From: Marinobacterium weihaiense
GTDB taxonomy: Bacteria; Pseudomonadota; Gammaproteobacteria; Pseudomonadales; Balneatricaceae
Length of the DNA: 64,000 nucleotides
NCBI RefSeq assembly: GCF_019061305.1
Contig: NZ_JAHQZT010000009.1
Span: forward strand, 1-64,000
Direction of reading: 5' to 3'
In this document: in pieces, positions 26,251-36,517 of the stretch
Position numbering within the stretch: position 1 is the stretch's first letter
Layout: each line of letters starts with the position of its first letter
Notes under the pieces: generated by a model
What the model saw: the letters and a program-made list of their open reading frames with translations, nothing else
Told to the model about the DNA's origin: nothing
Database searches by the model: none
Translations under genes and position numbers: made by a program

Positions 26251-26725
26251 GATCAACACCATCCTGTATACCACGCCGCTGGACCAGTATTCGCGGCCGG
26301 TGTTTCGCCACGCCGTTCAGCTTGCCCGCATGACAGGCGCGCGCATTCACATGTTGCATGTCATCGAGCCCATTGGCGAAATGGGGCACGCTCTGATCAG
26401 CAACTATCTGCCGGAAGACCTGATCAGGCGCATGCACGATGAAGGCATCGACAAGGTTCTGGTGCAGATGCGCGAGCGCGTGCGGCAGTTCATCATCGAT
26501 GAATGTGCGGCGCTGGCAGAAGACGACCTTCCGGTGATAGAGCCCAGGGTTGCGGAAGGTCCTCATGCCGATACCATTCTGGAACAGGCTGAAAAACTGG
26601 GGGCAGATGTTATCATCATGGGCGCCGAAAACCGGTTCGGCCACCACAGCAACACGGCAAACCAGGTCATACGCGCGGCCTGGATTCCCGTGTATGTGGT
26701 CCCCACCGGAAAACAATATCTCTGA
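26237..26725 (+). CDS. Universal stress protein (UspA family)
   Basis: A 162-residue single-domain Usp. The nucleotide-binding fold is seen as ILYTTPLDQYSRPVFRHAVQLARMTGARIHMLHV at the start and GADVIIMGAENRFGHHSNTANQVIRAAWIPVYVV at the end, a variant of the G-x2-G-x9-G-S/T loop. The gene overlaps the dehydrogenase by 14 bp and has an AGGAG ribosome-binding site inside that gene, so it belongs to the same operon. Confidence 0.88.
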   Translation: MSLPEINTILYTTPLDQYSRPVFRHAVQLARMTGARIHMLHVIEPIGEMGHALISNYLPEDLIRRMHDEGIDKVLVQMRERVRQFIIDECAALAEDDLPVIEPRVAEGPHADTILEQAEKLGADVIIMGAENRFGHHSNTANQVIRAAWIPVYVVPTGKQYL

Positions 26726-26770
26726 CCGGGCAGCCAGGCTGGCTCGTTCGGGCCAGCCCAAGGACTTTTC

Positions 26771-27670
26771 ATGGACAGTACGCTTGCCCTGCTGGAGCGC
26801 ATTTTTCTTACCGTTTTCCCCCTTGTCGCCATTGTCGGCACCGGCTTCTTCTACGCCCGGGCACGGCATACCGACATGTCGATTGCCAACCGCATCAACA
26901 TCGATGTCTTCTGCCCGGCACTCATTTTCTCGGTGATGTCCGCCAAATCCTTTGATCTGCCGGCTTACTCCAGCCTGGCCATTGGAGCGCTTATCGTCGT
27001 GCTCGGCTCGGGCCTGCTGATCTGGCCGTTGTGTCGACTGCTGGGCGTCCAGCTGAAAACCTTCCTGCCGCCGATGATGTTCAACAACAGCGGCAACCTG
27101 GGCATCCCGCTGCTGGTGCTGGCTTTCGGCGAACAGGCACTGCCGGCCGCAGTGGTGCTGTTTCTAGTCGAGAACCTGCTGCATTTCACCGTCGGCATTT
27201 ATATGCTCGACCACCGTACCAACCCGTTCAACGTGCTGCGCATGCCAATGATCATCGCTACCATTGCCGGCCTGATGTTCAGCACCCTGGACTGGACACT
27301 GCCCGATGCGGTACAAGTCCCCATTGACATGCTCGGTCAGATTGCCATCCCGCTGATGCTGTTCGCACTGGGCGTACGCATGACCAGTGTGGACTTCAGC
27401 AACTGGAAGATCGGACTCTGGGGCACGCTGCTGGCACCATTGAGCGGCATTCTCGTCGCCCTGTCATTGCAGCCCCTGCTGCAACTGGAACCGCTGCAGT
27501 TCAGCTATCTGCTGATTTTTGGCGCCCTGCCTCCGGCCGTGCTCAACTACATGATGGCCGAACGCTATCAGCAGGAGCCGCAACAGGTGGCATCCATTGT
27601 CCTGCTGGGCAATATCGGCAGCCTGGTGGTGATTCCACTGGTACTGGTGTTTGCACTACGGGCGGGATGA
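26771..27670 (+). CDS. AEC-family transporter
   Basis: A 299-residue membrane protein of the auxin efflux carrier family, with about ten helices in two inverted halves. NRINIDVFCPALIFSVMSAKSF and NNSGNLGIPLLVLAFGEQALPAAVVLF are the conserved crossover regions. Bacterial AEC members move dicarboxylates, malonate, lactate or similar. Placement 45 bp after the Usp gene, in the same direction as the lactate-dehydrogenase-like gene, suggests an organic-acid substrate; this is inference. Confidence 0.87.
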   Translation: MDSTLALLERIFLTVFPLVAIVGTGFFYARARHTDMSIANRINIDVFCPALIFSVMSAKSFDLPAYSSLAIGALIVVLGSGLLIWPLCRLLGVQLKTFLPPMMFNNSGNLGIPLLVLAFGEQALPAAVVLFLVENLLHFTVGIYMLDHRTNPFNVLRMPMIIATIAGLMFSTLDWTLPDAVQVPIDMLGQIAIPLMLFALGVRMTSVDFSNWKIGLWGTLLAPLSGILVALSLQPLLQLEPLQFSYLLIFGALPPAVLNYMMAERYQQEPQQVASIVLLGNIGSLVVIPLVLVFALRAG

Positions 27671-27671
27671 C

Positions 27672-27700
27672 AAAAAAACGGGCAGCCGAGCGGCTGCCCG
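27672..27700 (-). terminator. Terminator of the comEA-like gene
   Basis: CGGGCAGCCG (27679-27688) pairs with CGGCTGCCCG (27691-27700). On the minus strand the stem is followed by T7 (27678-27672). It also lies right after the AEC gene, but has no T run on that side. Confidence 0.85.
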
Positions 27701-27705
27701 AAAGG

Positions 27706-27996
27706 TTACTGCGCTGGAGTGGGTGCAGGCGTCAGCAGAATGAATTCGCGATTCTTTTCCAGTGTGGCAGGACCGATGCCGCGCACATCCGTCAACTGCT
27801 CGGCAGCCACGAAGGGACCGTTCGTTTCACGGTAATCCACGATGGCCTGAGCCTTGGCCGGGCCAATGCCGTTCAACGAAGCCGCGATCTGTTCCGCAGT
27901 CGCCGTATTGATATCAACCGGCTCGGCCGCCAGCGAGAAAGGGGAAAACAGCAGGGAGGTGGACAGCAGAACGCTGCCAAGCAGACGCTTGATCAT
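27706..27996 (-). CDS. ComEA-like helix-hairpin-helix DNA-binding protein
   Basis: A 96-residue protein with a Sec signal peptide (residues ~1-24, ending LAA). A tandem helix-hairpin-helix domain follows: VDINTATAEQIAASLNGIGPAKAQAIVDYRETNGPF then LTDVRGIGPATLEKNREFI. This is the ComEA/YbaV type that binds double-stranded DNA in the periplasm during uptake. Single-gene transcription unit with its own terminator. Confidence 0.9.
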   Translation of the reverse strand: MIKRLLGSVLLSTSLLFSPFSLAAEPVDINTATAEQIAASLNGIGPAKAQAIVDYRETNGPFVAAEQLTDVRGIGPATLEKNREFILLTPAPTPAQ

Positions 27997-28110
27997 GATT
28001 GCTTCCTTTCGTTTGGAGTAAAGCCAGCCATCCTTGACCGGCTCTGTAAGCCTAGGGCAAAACGGTCTGCAAAACAGGCCCGCCTCGCCCTGAATTGATC
28101 TCGATCAGTT

Positions 28111-28830
28111 TCAGTGTCGTGAAAGTGCCTGTGCCACCTCGGCTTGTATGCGAGCGGCAACATCTGCCGGAGCCTCCGCCTGGGTAATCGGGCGTCCGAT
28201 GACCAGGTAATCACTGCCGGTGGTAATAGCCTGCGCCGGGGTCATGATGCGGCGCTGATCACCCTGCTCGGCATCCGCCGGACGAATCCCCGGTGTTACC
28301 AGCGCAAACGGCTGCTCAATGGCCGCTCGAATCGCCGACACTTCCTGTGCCGAACAGACAACCCCGTCCAGCCCGGAGGCCTGCGTCAGCTTGGCCAGGC
28401 GTACCACCTGCTCCATCGGATCCACATCCAACCCCAGTTCGACCAGGTCCTCACGCTCCATGCTAGTCAGTACGGTGACACCGATCAGCAGCGTACGGTT
28501 GTCACGTACCTGCTCCAGCTGCTCGCGTGCGGCACTCATCATGCGGCGTCCGCCGGACGCATGCACGTTCACCATCCAGACGCCCATTTCGGCCGCCGCA
28601 CGCACGGCACGGGCCGTGGTGTTGGGAATGTCATGAAACTTGAGATCCAAAAAGACATCGAATCCCAGGGCATGCAGCGCCTCCACGACAGACGGGCCAC
28701 AGCGGGTAAACAGTTCCTTGCCGACCTTGACGCGGCAGACGGACGGGTCCAGTTGGCGTGCCATCTGCAAGGCCTGCACCTGATCCGGATAATCCAGGGC
28801 AACAATGATTCGGTTGGTATCGATGGTCAT
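28111..28830 (-). CDS. pyrF: Orotidine 5'-phosphate decarboxylase
   Basis: A 239-residue TIM-barrel enzyme that makes UMP. The catalytic Asp-Lys-Asp cluster is in [10 protein letters not shown], and the N-terminal IIVALDYPD and the C-terminal [18 protein letters not shown] phosphate loop are present. The start at 28830 lies 12 bp before the lapB stop, ordered lapA-lapB-pyrF as in E. coli. A longer frame upstream overlaps lapB and lacks the family N terminus. Confidence 0.96.
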   Translation of the reverse strand: MTIDTNRIIVALDYPDQVQALQMARQLDPSVCRVKVGKELFTRCGPSVVEALHALGFDVFLDLKFHDIPNTTARAVRAAAEMGVWMVNVHASGGRRMMSAAREQLEQVRDNRTLLIGVTVLTSMEREDLVELGLDVDPMEQVVRLAKLTQASGLDGVVCSAQEVSAIRAAIEQPFALVTPGIRPADAEQGDQRRIMTPAQAITTGSDYLVIGRPITQAEAPADVAARIQAEVAQALSRH

Positions 28831-28841
28831 ATCGGGTTCTC

Positions 28842-30029
28842 TTACTCGCCTTCCAGCCCTTGTATCGGGCCAGTCGTGCCCCACTGCTTGCAGGACGGAC
28901 ACTGCCAATGCAGTACCCGACCGGCAAAGCCACAGTGGCTGCACTGATAAATGGGTTTACTCTGTTCAAGCTGCCCGGTCAGCCCCCTGAGCACACTCAG
29001 GCTCTGTTTGGCGCTGCGGGAGCCATAGTCTATATGCATGTCGATCAAGCGGTTGAACCCTTTGATCGAGGGACGCTTTTTCAACTCTTCCGTGAGAAAG
29101 GTGCCGGCGGCATAGACATCCTTGCGCTGCCAGATGCGGTCGGCCAGTGCCATGATAACGCTGGCCGATGGCGCGCGAGACAACCAGTGCCGCAGCTGTT
29201 GTTCAAGTTCGTCGTTAGAACCGAGGGCATGGTGGCACTCCACCATGGGGACAACGGCTTCGGAAACAAACCGTGCATTCTGTAGCACCACCTGCTGCAA
29301 TGACTTGATGGCCGGGCGCCAGCGTGCCTGCGCCATCAGCAGGCGTGCCCACAACAGGCTGGCGCGGCAGCAGCTGGCGTCATGAGACAGCGCCTGGCGC
29401 AGGCTGTGTTCGGCCGCCGCCACATTTCCATCACACCGGTACCGTTCAGCTAGCTCGCAACAATAGTGCGCCAGCTCGCGTTCGATCTCGGTCCGTTCCG
29501 TCACCGGTAATTCGAGCGCCGTATCCAGTGCCGCCTGCCACTCTTTTTCTTTCTCGTAGAGCTTTACCAACAACTTGACGGCGCGATGACGCACCGCACT
29601 TTCCGGTGCCTGACGAATGATATCATGTAGCAGGTTTTCGGCCCGATCCAGCAGACCCAGCGCCTCATAGTCGCGCGCCAGCGCCATCTGAATGCGCAAG
29701 GAATCGTCACGCGACAGATCCGGCCGAGCCAGCAGCGTCTGATGGATGCCGACTGCCCGATCAACCTCCCCCTTGCGGCGAAACAACTTTGCCAGAGCAA
29801 GATGGGCAGGAATGGTATCAGAATTGACTTCCAGCGCGCGAATGAAGCTTTCGATCGCTTCATCCGTATTATCATTGATCAGATGATCAAGCCCGATGAA
29901 ATAGTCTCGACCAGGCTCCTGCCGTCCCGGCTCGCCACCGGAGTGTTGGGACGCCTGAAAGCGTCCCAGCCACCAGCCGATGCCCACGGCCAGAAACAGC
30001 GGGACGATCATCAAGACATCGGATGACAT
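28842..30029 (-). CDS. lapB: Lipopolysaccharide assembly protein B (YciM)
   Basis: A 395-residue inner-membrane TPR protein that controls LpxC turnover by FtsH in E. coli. The N-terminal membrane helix (residues ~4-20) is followed by tandem TPR helices. A C-terminal rubredoxin-like zinc site is present as CSHCGF ... CPSCKQW. It lies 7 bp after lapA. Confidence 0.95.
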   Translation of the reverse strand: MSSDVLMIVPLFLAVGIGWWLGRFQASQHSGGEPGRQEPGRDYFIGLDHLINDNTDEAIESFIRALEVNSDTIPAHLALAKLFRRKGEVDRAVGIHQTLLARPDLSRDDSLRIQMALARDYEALGLLDRAENLLHDIIRQAPESAVRHRAVKLLVKLYEKEKEWQAALDTALELPVTERTEIERELAHYCCELAERYRCDGNVAAAEHSLRQALSHDASCCRASLLWARLLMAQARWRPAIKSLQQVVLQNARFVSEAVVPMVECHHALGSNDELEQQLRHWLSRAPSASVIMALADRIWQRKDVYAAGTFLTEELKKRPSIKGFNRLIDMHIDYGSRSAKQSLSVLRGLTGQLEQSKPIYQCSHCGFAGRVLHWQCPSCKQWGTTGPIQGLEGE

Positions 30030-30036
30030 GCCAAAA

Positions 30037-30336
30037 TCAGTCTTTCAGACCTGCCGTGCGCAATTGATCCAGTTCCTTGCGCAGCAGCTGCTCTTTGCGA
30101 CGCCCTGAACGCAGCCGCGTTTTCAGCGCCAGCAGCGCAAAACTGCTCAGCACAAGCCCGCAGGCCGCTCCCAGGACAAAGACCGCAATCAGCCACAAGG
30201 ACAGGCTAGCTTCAGGCAGGGTAAAGAACACCAGGTCGATGCTGACAGGCTGGGTGTTGTGGATGGTAAACAGAATGCCAATGCCGACAACGATCAGTGC
30301 CAGCAAGGTAAAAACAAGTTTTTTCAGCCAGTTCAC
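30037..30336 (-). CDS. lapA: Lipopolysaccharide assembly protein A (YciS)
   Basis: A 99-residue membrane protein with two hydrophobic helices (about residues 5-23 and 44-70) and a basic, coiled C-terminal tail. TIHNTQPVSIDLVFFTLPEASLSLWL matches the family. It works with LapB at the inner membrane. Confidence 0.92.
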   Translation of the reverse strand: MNWLKKLVFTLLALIVVGIGILFTIHNTQPVSIDLVFFTLPEASLSLWLIAVFVLGAACGLVLSSFALLALKTRLRSGRRKEQLLRKELDQLRTAGLKD

Positions 30337-30380
30337 GCGTTATTCCTCTGCAGTTGACCGGCACTATTATGACAGCGAAT

Positions 30381-30677
30381 TCAGTAACCGGCTTTTAGCC
30401 CTTCGTTCACCTGGTCGCGCAGCTCCTTGCCCGGTTTGAAGTGGGGGACGTACTTGGCTGCCAGGGGAACCGCTTCTCCCGTTTTAGGGTTCCGCCCCAT
30501 ACGTGGGGCACGATAGTGTAACGAGAAGCTTCCGAAACCGCGAATTTCGATACGATCGCCCGTCGACAGGGCATCGGTCATATGGTCCAACATGGTCTTG
30601 ACCGCCAGCTCCACGTCCTTCACCGATAGTTCGGGATGGGCATCAATCAAACGCTCGATCAACTCTGATTTGGTCAT
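30381..30677 (-). CDS. ihfB: Integration host factor beta subunit
   Basis: A 98-residue DNA-bending protein of the HU/IHF family. [38 protein letters not shown] and [11 protein letters not shown] are diagnostic; the beta-arm Pro of the minor-groove wedge lies in RNPKTGE. It sits downstream of rpsA as in most gammaproteobacteria. Confidence 0.97.
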   Translation of the reverse strand: MTKSELIERLIDAHPELSVKDVELAVKTMLDHMTDALSTGDRIEIRGFGSFSLHYRAPRMGRNPKTGEAVPLAAKYVPHFKPGKELRDQVNEGLKAGY

Positions 30678-30699
30678 AACGCCTCCGGTTCAGACCGAA

Positions 30700-30718
30700 G
30701 GCCTCGCCATGCGAGGCC
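30700..30718 (-). other. Intercistronic hairpin between rpsA and ihfB
   Basis: GGCCTCGC (30700-30707) and GCGAGGCC (30711-30718) form an 8-bp stem with a 3-nt loop. No T run follows on the minus strand, so it is more likely an mRNA stability or processing element than a full terminator. Confidence 0.5.
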
Positions 30719-30743
30719 CCAGACTAGAGCGATGGTGGGTGAA

Positions 30744-32426
30744 TCAGGAATCCTGCTTTTTCATTTGCTGCTTGATCAGATCACCAATAGTCGTCGGTCC
30801 CTGTTCCGGTTCAGCCTGGGCCTGCACAGTCTTCATTGCCTGCTTGGCCTGAGCCCGCTCCATCTGGCGCACGGACAGGTTGAGCACACGGTTGCGACGA
30901 TCGATGCTCAATACGGCCGCTTCGACTTCCTGCCCCGTCTTGAGTTCGGTGGTCAGATCGTCCACATGCTCTTCCGACAGCTCAGACACCTTCAGCACCG
31001 CTTCCACGCCCTCGGCCACGGCAATGACCGCTTGGCGCGGCGTGACGGACTCAACCTGACCTTTCACCAGCGTGCCTTTGGGATGCCCGTCGGCAAACTG
31101 GCCGAAGGGGTCCGAGTTGAGCTGCTTGATGCCCAGCGCGATACGCTCACGTTCGGGGTCAACCGACAGGACCAGCGCTTCAACTTCATCACCCTTGTTG
31201 TAGGTCTTCATCGCCTCTTCACCTGTCTGGTCCCACGACAGGTCGGACAGGTGCACCAGGCCATCGATGCCGCCATCCAGCCCGATGAACACGCCGAAGT
31301 CGGTGATCGAGCGCACCCGCCCCTTGATCACGTCACCCTTGGCATACTGGCCGGCAAACTGCTCCCAGGGATTGGCCTGGCACTGCTTCATGCCCAGCGA
31401 GATGCGGCGACGCTGCTGATCGATGTCCAGAATCATGACCTCGACCTCATCCCCCAGCTGCACCACCTTGGAGGGATGAATGTTCTTGTTGGTCCAGTCC
31501 ATTTCGGAAACATGCACCAGACCTTCGATACCCGGGGCGATTTCGGCAAAGCAGCCGTAGTCGGTCAGGTTGGTCACTTTCGCCGTGACCCGACTGCCCA
31601 CCTTGTATTCGTCGACCAACTTGTTCCAGGGATCTTCCTGCAGCTGCTTGAGCCCCAGGGAAACACGCTTGCGCTCGGCGTCGTAGCGCAGCACCTTGAC
31701 GTCGATTTCATCACCCACGGTCAGCACCTCACTCGGATGCTTGACGCGTTTCCAGGCGATATCGGTGATGTGCAGCAGGCCATCAATGCCGCCCAGGTCG
31801 ATGAAGGCACCGTAATCGGTCAGGTTCTTGACGATACCCTTGATTACCAGACCTTCTTCCATTTTCTCCAGCAGCTTTTCACGCTCCTGGCTATAGGCTT
31901 CTTCCAGCACGGCACGGCGAGATACCACCAGATTGTTGCTGCGGGCATCCAGCTTGACGATACGGAGCTCCAGCTCCTGGCCATCCAGATGGGAGGTATC
32001 ACGCAGCGGCCGCACATCCACCAAAGAACCGGGCAGGAAGGCATTGAGACCGTTGACACTGACGGTCAGACCGCCACGCACCCGACCCACAATGTGGCCT
32101 TGCACGTTGCTGCCGGCCTCGAACGCCTGCTCGAGCACGCCCCAGGCCTCGATGCGCTTGGCACGCTCGCGGGACAAAACGGTTGAGCCGAAACCGTCTT
32201 CAAGTGTTTCCAGTGCAACACGCACCTCGTCGCCCACCTGAATATTGCATTCGCCCTTGTCGTCACGGAACTGCGCCAGCGGGATAACCCCCTCCGACTT
32301 GAGTCCTGCATTGACGATCACCAAGTCGTTCTCGATCGCCACCACGGTACCGGTCACGATCGATCCAGGTACCATGTCCAGCTCTTTCAAACTCTCTTCA
32401 AACAGCTCCGCAAAACTTTCGCTCAT
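30744..32426 (-). CDS. rpsA: 30S ribosomal protein S1
   Basis: A 560-residue mRNA-binding protein. Six S1 OB-fold repeats are visible; repeats 3-6 share the [13 protein letters not shown]-type beta-barrel pattern and the LHVSEMDW or VHLSDLSW segment. The N-terminal two repeats are diverged and bind the ribosome. The gene is preceded by cmk and followed by ihfB. A long opposite-strand open frame over this gene is a codon-bias artefact. Confidence 0.98.
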   Translation of the reverse strand: MSESFAELFEESLKELDMVPGSIVTGTVVAIENDLVIVNAGLKSEGVIPLAQFRDDKGECNIQVGDEVRVALETLEDGFGSTVLSRERAKRIEAWGVLEQAFEAGSNVQGHIVGRVRGGLTVSVNGLNAFLPGSLVDVRPLRDTSHLDGQELELRIVKLDARSNNLVVSRRAVLEEAYSQEREKLLEKMEEGLVIKGIVKNLTDYGAFIDLGGIDGLLHITDIAWKRVKHPSEVLTVGDEIDVKVLRYDAERKRVSLGLKQLQEDPWNKLVDEYKVGSRVTAKVTNLTDYGCFAEIAPGIEGLVHVSEMDWTNKNIHPSKVVQLGDEVEVMILDIDQQRRRISLGMKQCQANPWEQFAGQYAKGDVIKGRVRSITDFGVFIGLDGGIDGLVHLSDLSWDQTGEEAMKTYNKGDEVEALVLSVDPERERIALGIKQLNSDPFGQFADGHPKGTLVKGQVESVTPRQAVIAVAEGVEAVLKVSELSEEHVDDLTTELKTGQEVEAAVLSIDRRNRVLNLSVRQMERAQAKQAMKTVQAQAEPEQGPTTIGDLIKQQMKKQDS

Positions 32427-32453
32427 TACCGTTCCTTCCCAAGTTTGGCTACA

Positions 32454-33149
32454 TCAACGCAGCCCTCTGTGCCTGGCTTCATCCAGTACGGCTTGGAGCA
32501 CCGCTTCAATACTCATGCGAGTGGTGTCGAGCCTCACTGCGTCCGGCGCCGGTTTCAGCGGCGCGACCACGCGATTCATGTCACGCGCGTCACGTGCCTT
32601 GATATCGTTCAATATATCATCAAGGCTAGCACCGGGTTCCTTGCTAATCAACTGCTTATAACGGCGCTGTGCACGCTCTTCCGCACTGGCATCCAGATAG
32701 ATCTTCAGTTCGGCCGACGGGAACACCACCGTGCCCATGTCACGGCCGTCCGCGACCAGCCCAGGTGCCCGGGCGAAGTCGCGCTGGCGGTTCAAGAGGG
32801 CGGCACGCACCGGGCCCAGTGCCGCGATAACAGACGCATCTTCACCGACTCGCTCGTTGCGAATGGCATGTGTCACCTCTTCACCTTCCAGCACGATCTG
32901 CATCTCCTGCCCCTCGTCGGCCGGCCGGAACTGCACGTCCAGATGCGCGGCCAGTACTTCCAGTGCTTCCACATCCTCCAGTGCAACGCCGTGATGACGG
33001 GCCGCCAGCGCTGTCAACCGATACAGGGCACCACTATCCAGCAGCTCCCATCCCAGCTCGCGCGCCAGCAATTGACAGATCGTACCCTTGCCCGATCCAC
33101 TGGGGCCATCGACGGTGATGACCGGCACCTGTTTCTCACGGATGGACAT
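32454..33149 (-). CDS. cmk: Cytidylate kinase
   Basis: A 231-residue P-loop kinase that phosphorylates CMP/dCMP. Walker A is GPSGSGKGT near residues 16-24. [31 protein letters not shown] carries the CMP-binding and lid regions. It overlaps the tyrA-aroA stop by one base (TGATG), indicating coupled translation. Confidence 0.97.
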   Translation of the reverse strand: MSIREKQVPVITVDGPSGSGKGTICQLLARELGWELLDSGALYRLTALAARHHGVALEDVEALEVLAAHLDVQFRPADEGQEMQIVLEGEEVTHAIRNERVGEDASVIAALGPVRAALLNRQRDFARAPGLVADGRDMGTVVFPSAELKIYLDASAEERAQRRYKQLISKEPGASLDDILNDIKARDARDMNRVVAPLKPAPDAVRLDTTRMSIEAVLQAVLDEARHRGLR

Positions 33150-35392
33150 CAGTCCTCCTCCTTATGCACATTCAGACCCACGCGCTGTGCCTGCTCGACA
33201 AAATCGGCATAGGCCGCCAGCAGCACACCGCCTCGGGTCACTTTTACGGTTTCGGCACCACAGAGACCGGCAGCCACCGCCGCCATGGTCATCCGCAGAC
33301 TGCCCTGCGCTTCGAAGCAGCCACCCGCAAGCGAGCCGCCCTGAACGCTAATACTGTCGTCATCCTGCTCAATCTCGGCGCCCAGCGCCTGTAGCATGCC
33401 GACCGTGCGATGCACGGGATCATCTTCCTTGTGCAGCAAAGCCTTGAGCCCGGTAAAACGGCTCTTTCCGGCCGCCACGGCCGCCGCCACCAGCAACAGC
33501 GGCAGCTCATCCAGCGCCGCGGCCAGGTCCAATGCCGTCAGCACCACAGCCTGCAGCGGTTGCGCGGCTGTAATGACCAGGTCCGCAACCGGTTCACCCA
33601 GCTGCTCGCCACGGTGCTGCACCTCGATTCCGGCCCCCATGCGCTGCAGCACGGCCAATGCGCCGGCGCGGCTGGGGTTGATTCCCACCGCCAGCAGGCG
33701 ATATTGGCCGCGCGTGCGGGCCGCCCCGGCCACCAGCATGAACAGCGTGGCCCAGGACATGTCACCGGGCACCGCGATCCGGGTCGCACTCAGACGGCCC
33801 TGAAGCGGCTGCAGACACACCTGCCCTTCGCCCACAACCAGTCGGGCCCCCATCGCCGCCAGCATGCGCTCGGTATGATCCCGTGTCGCCACCGGCTCGT
33901 GAATGCGGGTTTCGCCTTGAGCCCAGAGCCCTGCCAGCAGCAGACAGGATTTGACCTGGGCACTGGCCACCGGCAGGGTGTAGTCGATGCCGACCAATGT
34001 CTGGCCACCACGAATGCGCAGGGGCGCACCACCCTGCGGCCCGGTTTCGATGCGTGCCCCCATGCGGCGCAACGGCTCGACCACACGGGTCATGTCACGC
34101 TGACACAGGGCTTCGTCACCGAACAACTCGGTATCAAACGGCTGTGCCGCCAGCACGCCTGCCAGCAGTCGCATTGCCGTGGCCGAGTGCCCCAGATACA
34201 GGGGACCAGGTGGCGGCTTGAGGCCCTGCAAGCCCACGCCGAATACCCGTACCTGGCCCTGATGCGGCCCTTCGATCACAACGCCCATGTCCCGCAGCGC
34301 CTGCAAAGTCGCCAGGCTGTCCTCGTTTTCTAGGAACCCGGTAATGTCGGTAACGCCTTCGGCAATCGCCGCCAAGATAATGGCGCGGTGCGAAATCGAC
34401 TTGTCACCGGGCACGCGTACCTCGCCGCTCAACTCGCCACCGGACTGGGCTCGCAAGTGTACGGCCCGTGTATGATCATTCGATGAATAAGACGACTTGT
34501 TGAGCAGGCGCGTAAAGTGGTCGCGGGCCGCCTTGGCGCGGGTAAAAATGCCCAGCATGCCCTCACTGTCGCCCTGCTCGATGGCTTGGCGCAGGCGCGC
34601 CACGCCCGTGGTGTAGCGATCGATCTGGGCCAGAATGGCGCTGCGATTGGCGATACAGATATCGTGCCACATGGTCGGGTCACTGGCGGCAATGCGGGTA
34701 AAGTCGCGAAAGCCGCCGGCGGCATAGCGGAAGATATCCAGATTTTCCTCTTCCCGTGCCAGCGTATCGACCAGCGAGAATGCCAGCAGATGTGGCAGGT
34801 GACTGGTTGCGGCCAGTACCTCGTCGTGACGATCCACTTCCATCTGCAACACTTCCGCGCCCACCGCCTGCCACAACCGCGCCAGCTCAAGCGTGGCATT
34901 GGGGTCGGTATCCGCCAGAGGGGTCAGGATCACCTTGTGATGTTCGAACAGGTCGGCATCAGACGCACGCACACCGCTCTTTTCGGCACCGGCAATGGGA
35001 TGTCCGGGGATGAAGGTGGGCGGCAGGTGGCCGAAAATGCGCCGCGCAGCCTGCACCAGGTTGCCCTTGGTACTGCCGACATCCGTCACCAGCGTCTGCA
35101 GTCTCAGGTGCGGCCGAATCTCTTCCAGCACCCTTTCCATCGCCTTAACCGGTACGGCCAGCACGATCAGGTCGGCCGCGGCCACTTCCTGCGGCAGGGC
35201 CTGCGCCACCCGGTCGATCACGCCGAGTTCGAGCCCGAGGCGGCATTCGTCGGCGTTGCGATCCGACCCGACCACCTCATCGACACAGGCACGCGTCTTC
35301 AGGGCTTTGGCGAGAGAGCCGCCGATCAGCCCCAAGCCGATGATCAGAACCCGGCGCAGCGGGTAATGTGAAGCCGATGAATAATTCAGCAC
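33149..35392 (-). CDS. aroA: Prephenate dehydrogenase / EPSP synthase fusion (TyrA-AroA)
   Basis: A 747-residue bifunctional protein. Residues ~1-300 are TyrA: the NAD(P) Rossmann motif [17 protein letters not shown], then [11 protein letters not shown] and the substrate-site [13 protein letters not shown]. Residues ~310-747 are EPSP synthase: [24 protein letters not shown] and the [15 protein letters not shown] loop. The fusion is known from Pseudomonas relatives and joins tyrosine synthesis with the shikimate pathway. The start codon is GTG at 35392, overlapping the hisC stop region by 7 bp. The PEP-loop residues read LGHSATAMR rather than the common LGNAGTAMR, as in the class found in this fusion type. 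Confidence 0.95.
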   Translation of the reverse strand: MLNYSSASHYPLRRVLIIGLGLIGGSLAKALKTRACVDEVVGSDRNADECRLGLELGVIDRVAQALPQEVAAADLIVLAVPVKAMERVLEEIRPHLRLQTLVTDVGSTKGNLVQAARRIFGHLPPTFIPGHPIAGAEKSGVRASDADLFEHHKVILTPLADTDPNATLELARLWQAVGAEVLQMEVDRHDEVLAATSHLPHLLAFSLVDTLAREEENLDIFRYAAGGFRDFTRIAASDPTMWHDICIANRSAILAQIDRYTTGVARLRQAIEQGDSEGMLGIFTRAKAARDHFTRLLNKSSYSSNDHTRAVHLRAQSGGELSGEVRVPGDKSISHRAIILAAIAEGVTDITGFLENEDSLATLQALRDMGVVIEGPHQGQVRVFGVGLQGLKPPPGPLYLGHSATAMRLLAGVLAAQPFDTELFGDEALCQRDMTRVVEPLRRMGARIETGPQGGAPLRIRGGQTLVGIDYTLPVASAQVKSCLLLAGLWAQGETRIHEPVATRDHTERMLAAMGARLVVGEGQVCLQPLQGRLSATRIAVPGDMSWATLFMLVAGAARTRGQYRLLAVGINPSRAGALAVLQRMGAGIEVQHRGEQLGEPVADLVITAAQPLQAVVLTALDLAAALDELPLLLVAAAVAAGKSRFTGLKALLHKEDDPVHRTVGMLQALGAEIEQDDDSISVQGGSLAGGCFEAQGSLRMTMAAVAAGLCGAETVKVTRGGVLLAAYADFVEQAQRVGLNVHKEED

Positions 35393-36489
35393 GCGAGCAC
35401 CTGCTTGAGTGCCCGCAGGAAGCGGTCATTCTCCTCCGGCAAACCAATGCTCACCCGCAGGTGATGCGGCATCCGGTAGCCGCCCAGCGGACGCACGATA
35501 ACGCCTTCGCGTAGCAGCGCTGCAAATACCGGTTGCGCCTCTCGCGCCACATCCACGGTGATGAAGTTACCATGGGAGGGAATGAAGCCAAGCCCCTGCC
35601 GGATCAGCCCCTGCTCCAGCTGGTTCATGCCGGCACGGTTGACCTCGACGCTGCGTTGCAGGTAATCGGTATCGTCCAGCACGGCACAGGCAGCCGCCAG
35701 CGCGGGTTCAGAAACATTGAACGGCTGGCGTACCCGGTTGAGCAGGTCCGTGATGTCCGGACTCGCCGCAGCAAAGCCGACCCTGAGCCCGGCCAGGCCC
35801 CAGGCTTTGGAAAAGGTGCGTGTAACAACCAGGTTCGGGTAGTGCGGCAACAGTTCGAGACCGTCCGGTATGTCCTCCCCCTGCATGTACTCGGTATAGG
35901 CCTCATCCAGAACAACCACGATGTTGTCGGGCACCCCGTCCAGAAACGCGATCAACTGGTCGCGCGGCAGTGCGGTCCCGGTCGGGTTGTTGGGGTTGGC
36001 AATGAACACCAGGCGGGTACGCTCGCCAATGGCCTCGGCCATGGCCTGCAGGTTGTGGCCGTATTCATGCGCCGGGGCAATGACGGCACGTGCGCCGCAG
36101 GCCTGGGTCACGATCGGATACACGGCGAAGGCATATTCCGAGAATACGACCTCGTCACCCGGGTTGAGAAACACGCGCGCAATCAGCTCCAACACGTCAT
36201 TGGAGCCGTTGCCCAACGTCAGCAGGTCGGCATCGAGTCCATAATGGTGGTGCAGGGCTCGCTTGAGTTCAAAGCCGTTGCTGTCGGGGTAACGCGTGGC
36301 TTCGGTCAGAGCGGCCCGTGCCGCGGCCAGTGCGCACGCGCTGGGGCCCAGGGGGTTTTCGTTGCTGGCCAGCTTGACGATATTGCTGATGCCCAGCTCA
36401 CGTTCCAGCTCACTCACCGGCTTGCCGGCTTCATAGGGCATCAGCCCCTGCACGCCGAGTGTCGCCAGTGCCATAAAATCACATGACAT
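35386..36489 (-). CDS. hisC: Histidinol-phosphate / aromatic aminotransferase
   Basis: A 367-residue class I/II PLP aminotransferase. The PLP Lys is in TRTFSKAWGLAGLRVG. KLASNENPLGPS at the N terminus and ANPNNPTGT are family motifs. Its place between pheA and tyrA-aroA points to transamination of aromatic keto acids (the hisC2 type in Pseudomonas), with histidinol-phosphate as the formal family substrate. The ATG at 36489 has an AAGGA-type ribosome-binding site; a longer frame upstream is not needed. Confidence 0.93.
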   Translation of the reverse strand: MSCDFMALATLGVQGLMPYEAGKPVSELERELGISNIVKLASNENPLGPSACALAAARAALTEATRYPDSNGFELKRALHHHYGLDADLLTLGNGSNDVLELIARVFLNPGDEVVFSEYAFAVYPIVTQACGARAVIAPAHEYGHNLQAMAEAIGERTRLVFIANPNNPTGTALPRDQLIAFLDGVPDNIVVVLDEAYTEYMQGEDIPDGLELLPHYPNLVVTRTFSKAWGLAGLRVGFAAASPDITDLLNRVRQPFNVSEPALAAACAVLDDTDYLQRSVEVNRAGMNQLEQGLIRQGLGFIPSHGNFITVDVAREAQPVFAALLREGVIVRPLGGYRMPHHLRVSIGLPEENDRFLRALKQVLAC

Positions 36490-36517
36490 GGGGTGACATC
36501 CTTCTGGTCGGTCGACT

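Noticed and set aside
30732-32186. Long plus-strand open frame of about 484 codons opposite rpsA
   Set aside because: It is antisense to a clear S1 gene, has no recognisable domain or ribosome-binding site, and follows from GC-biased third positions.
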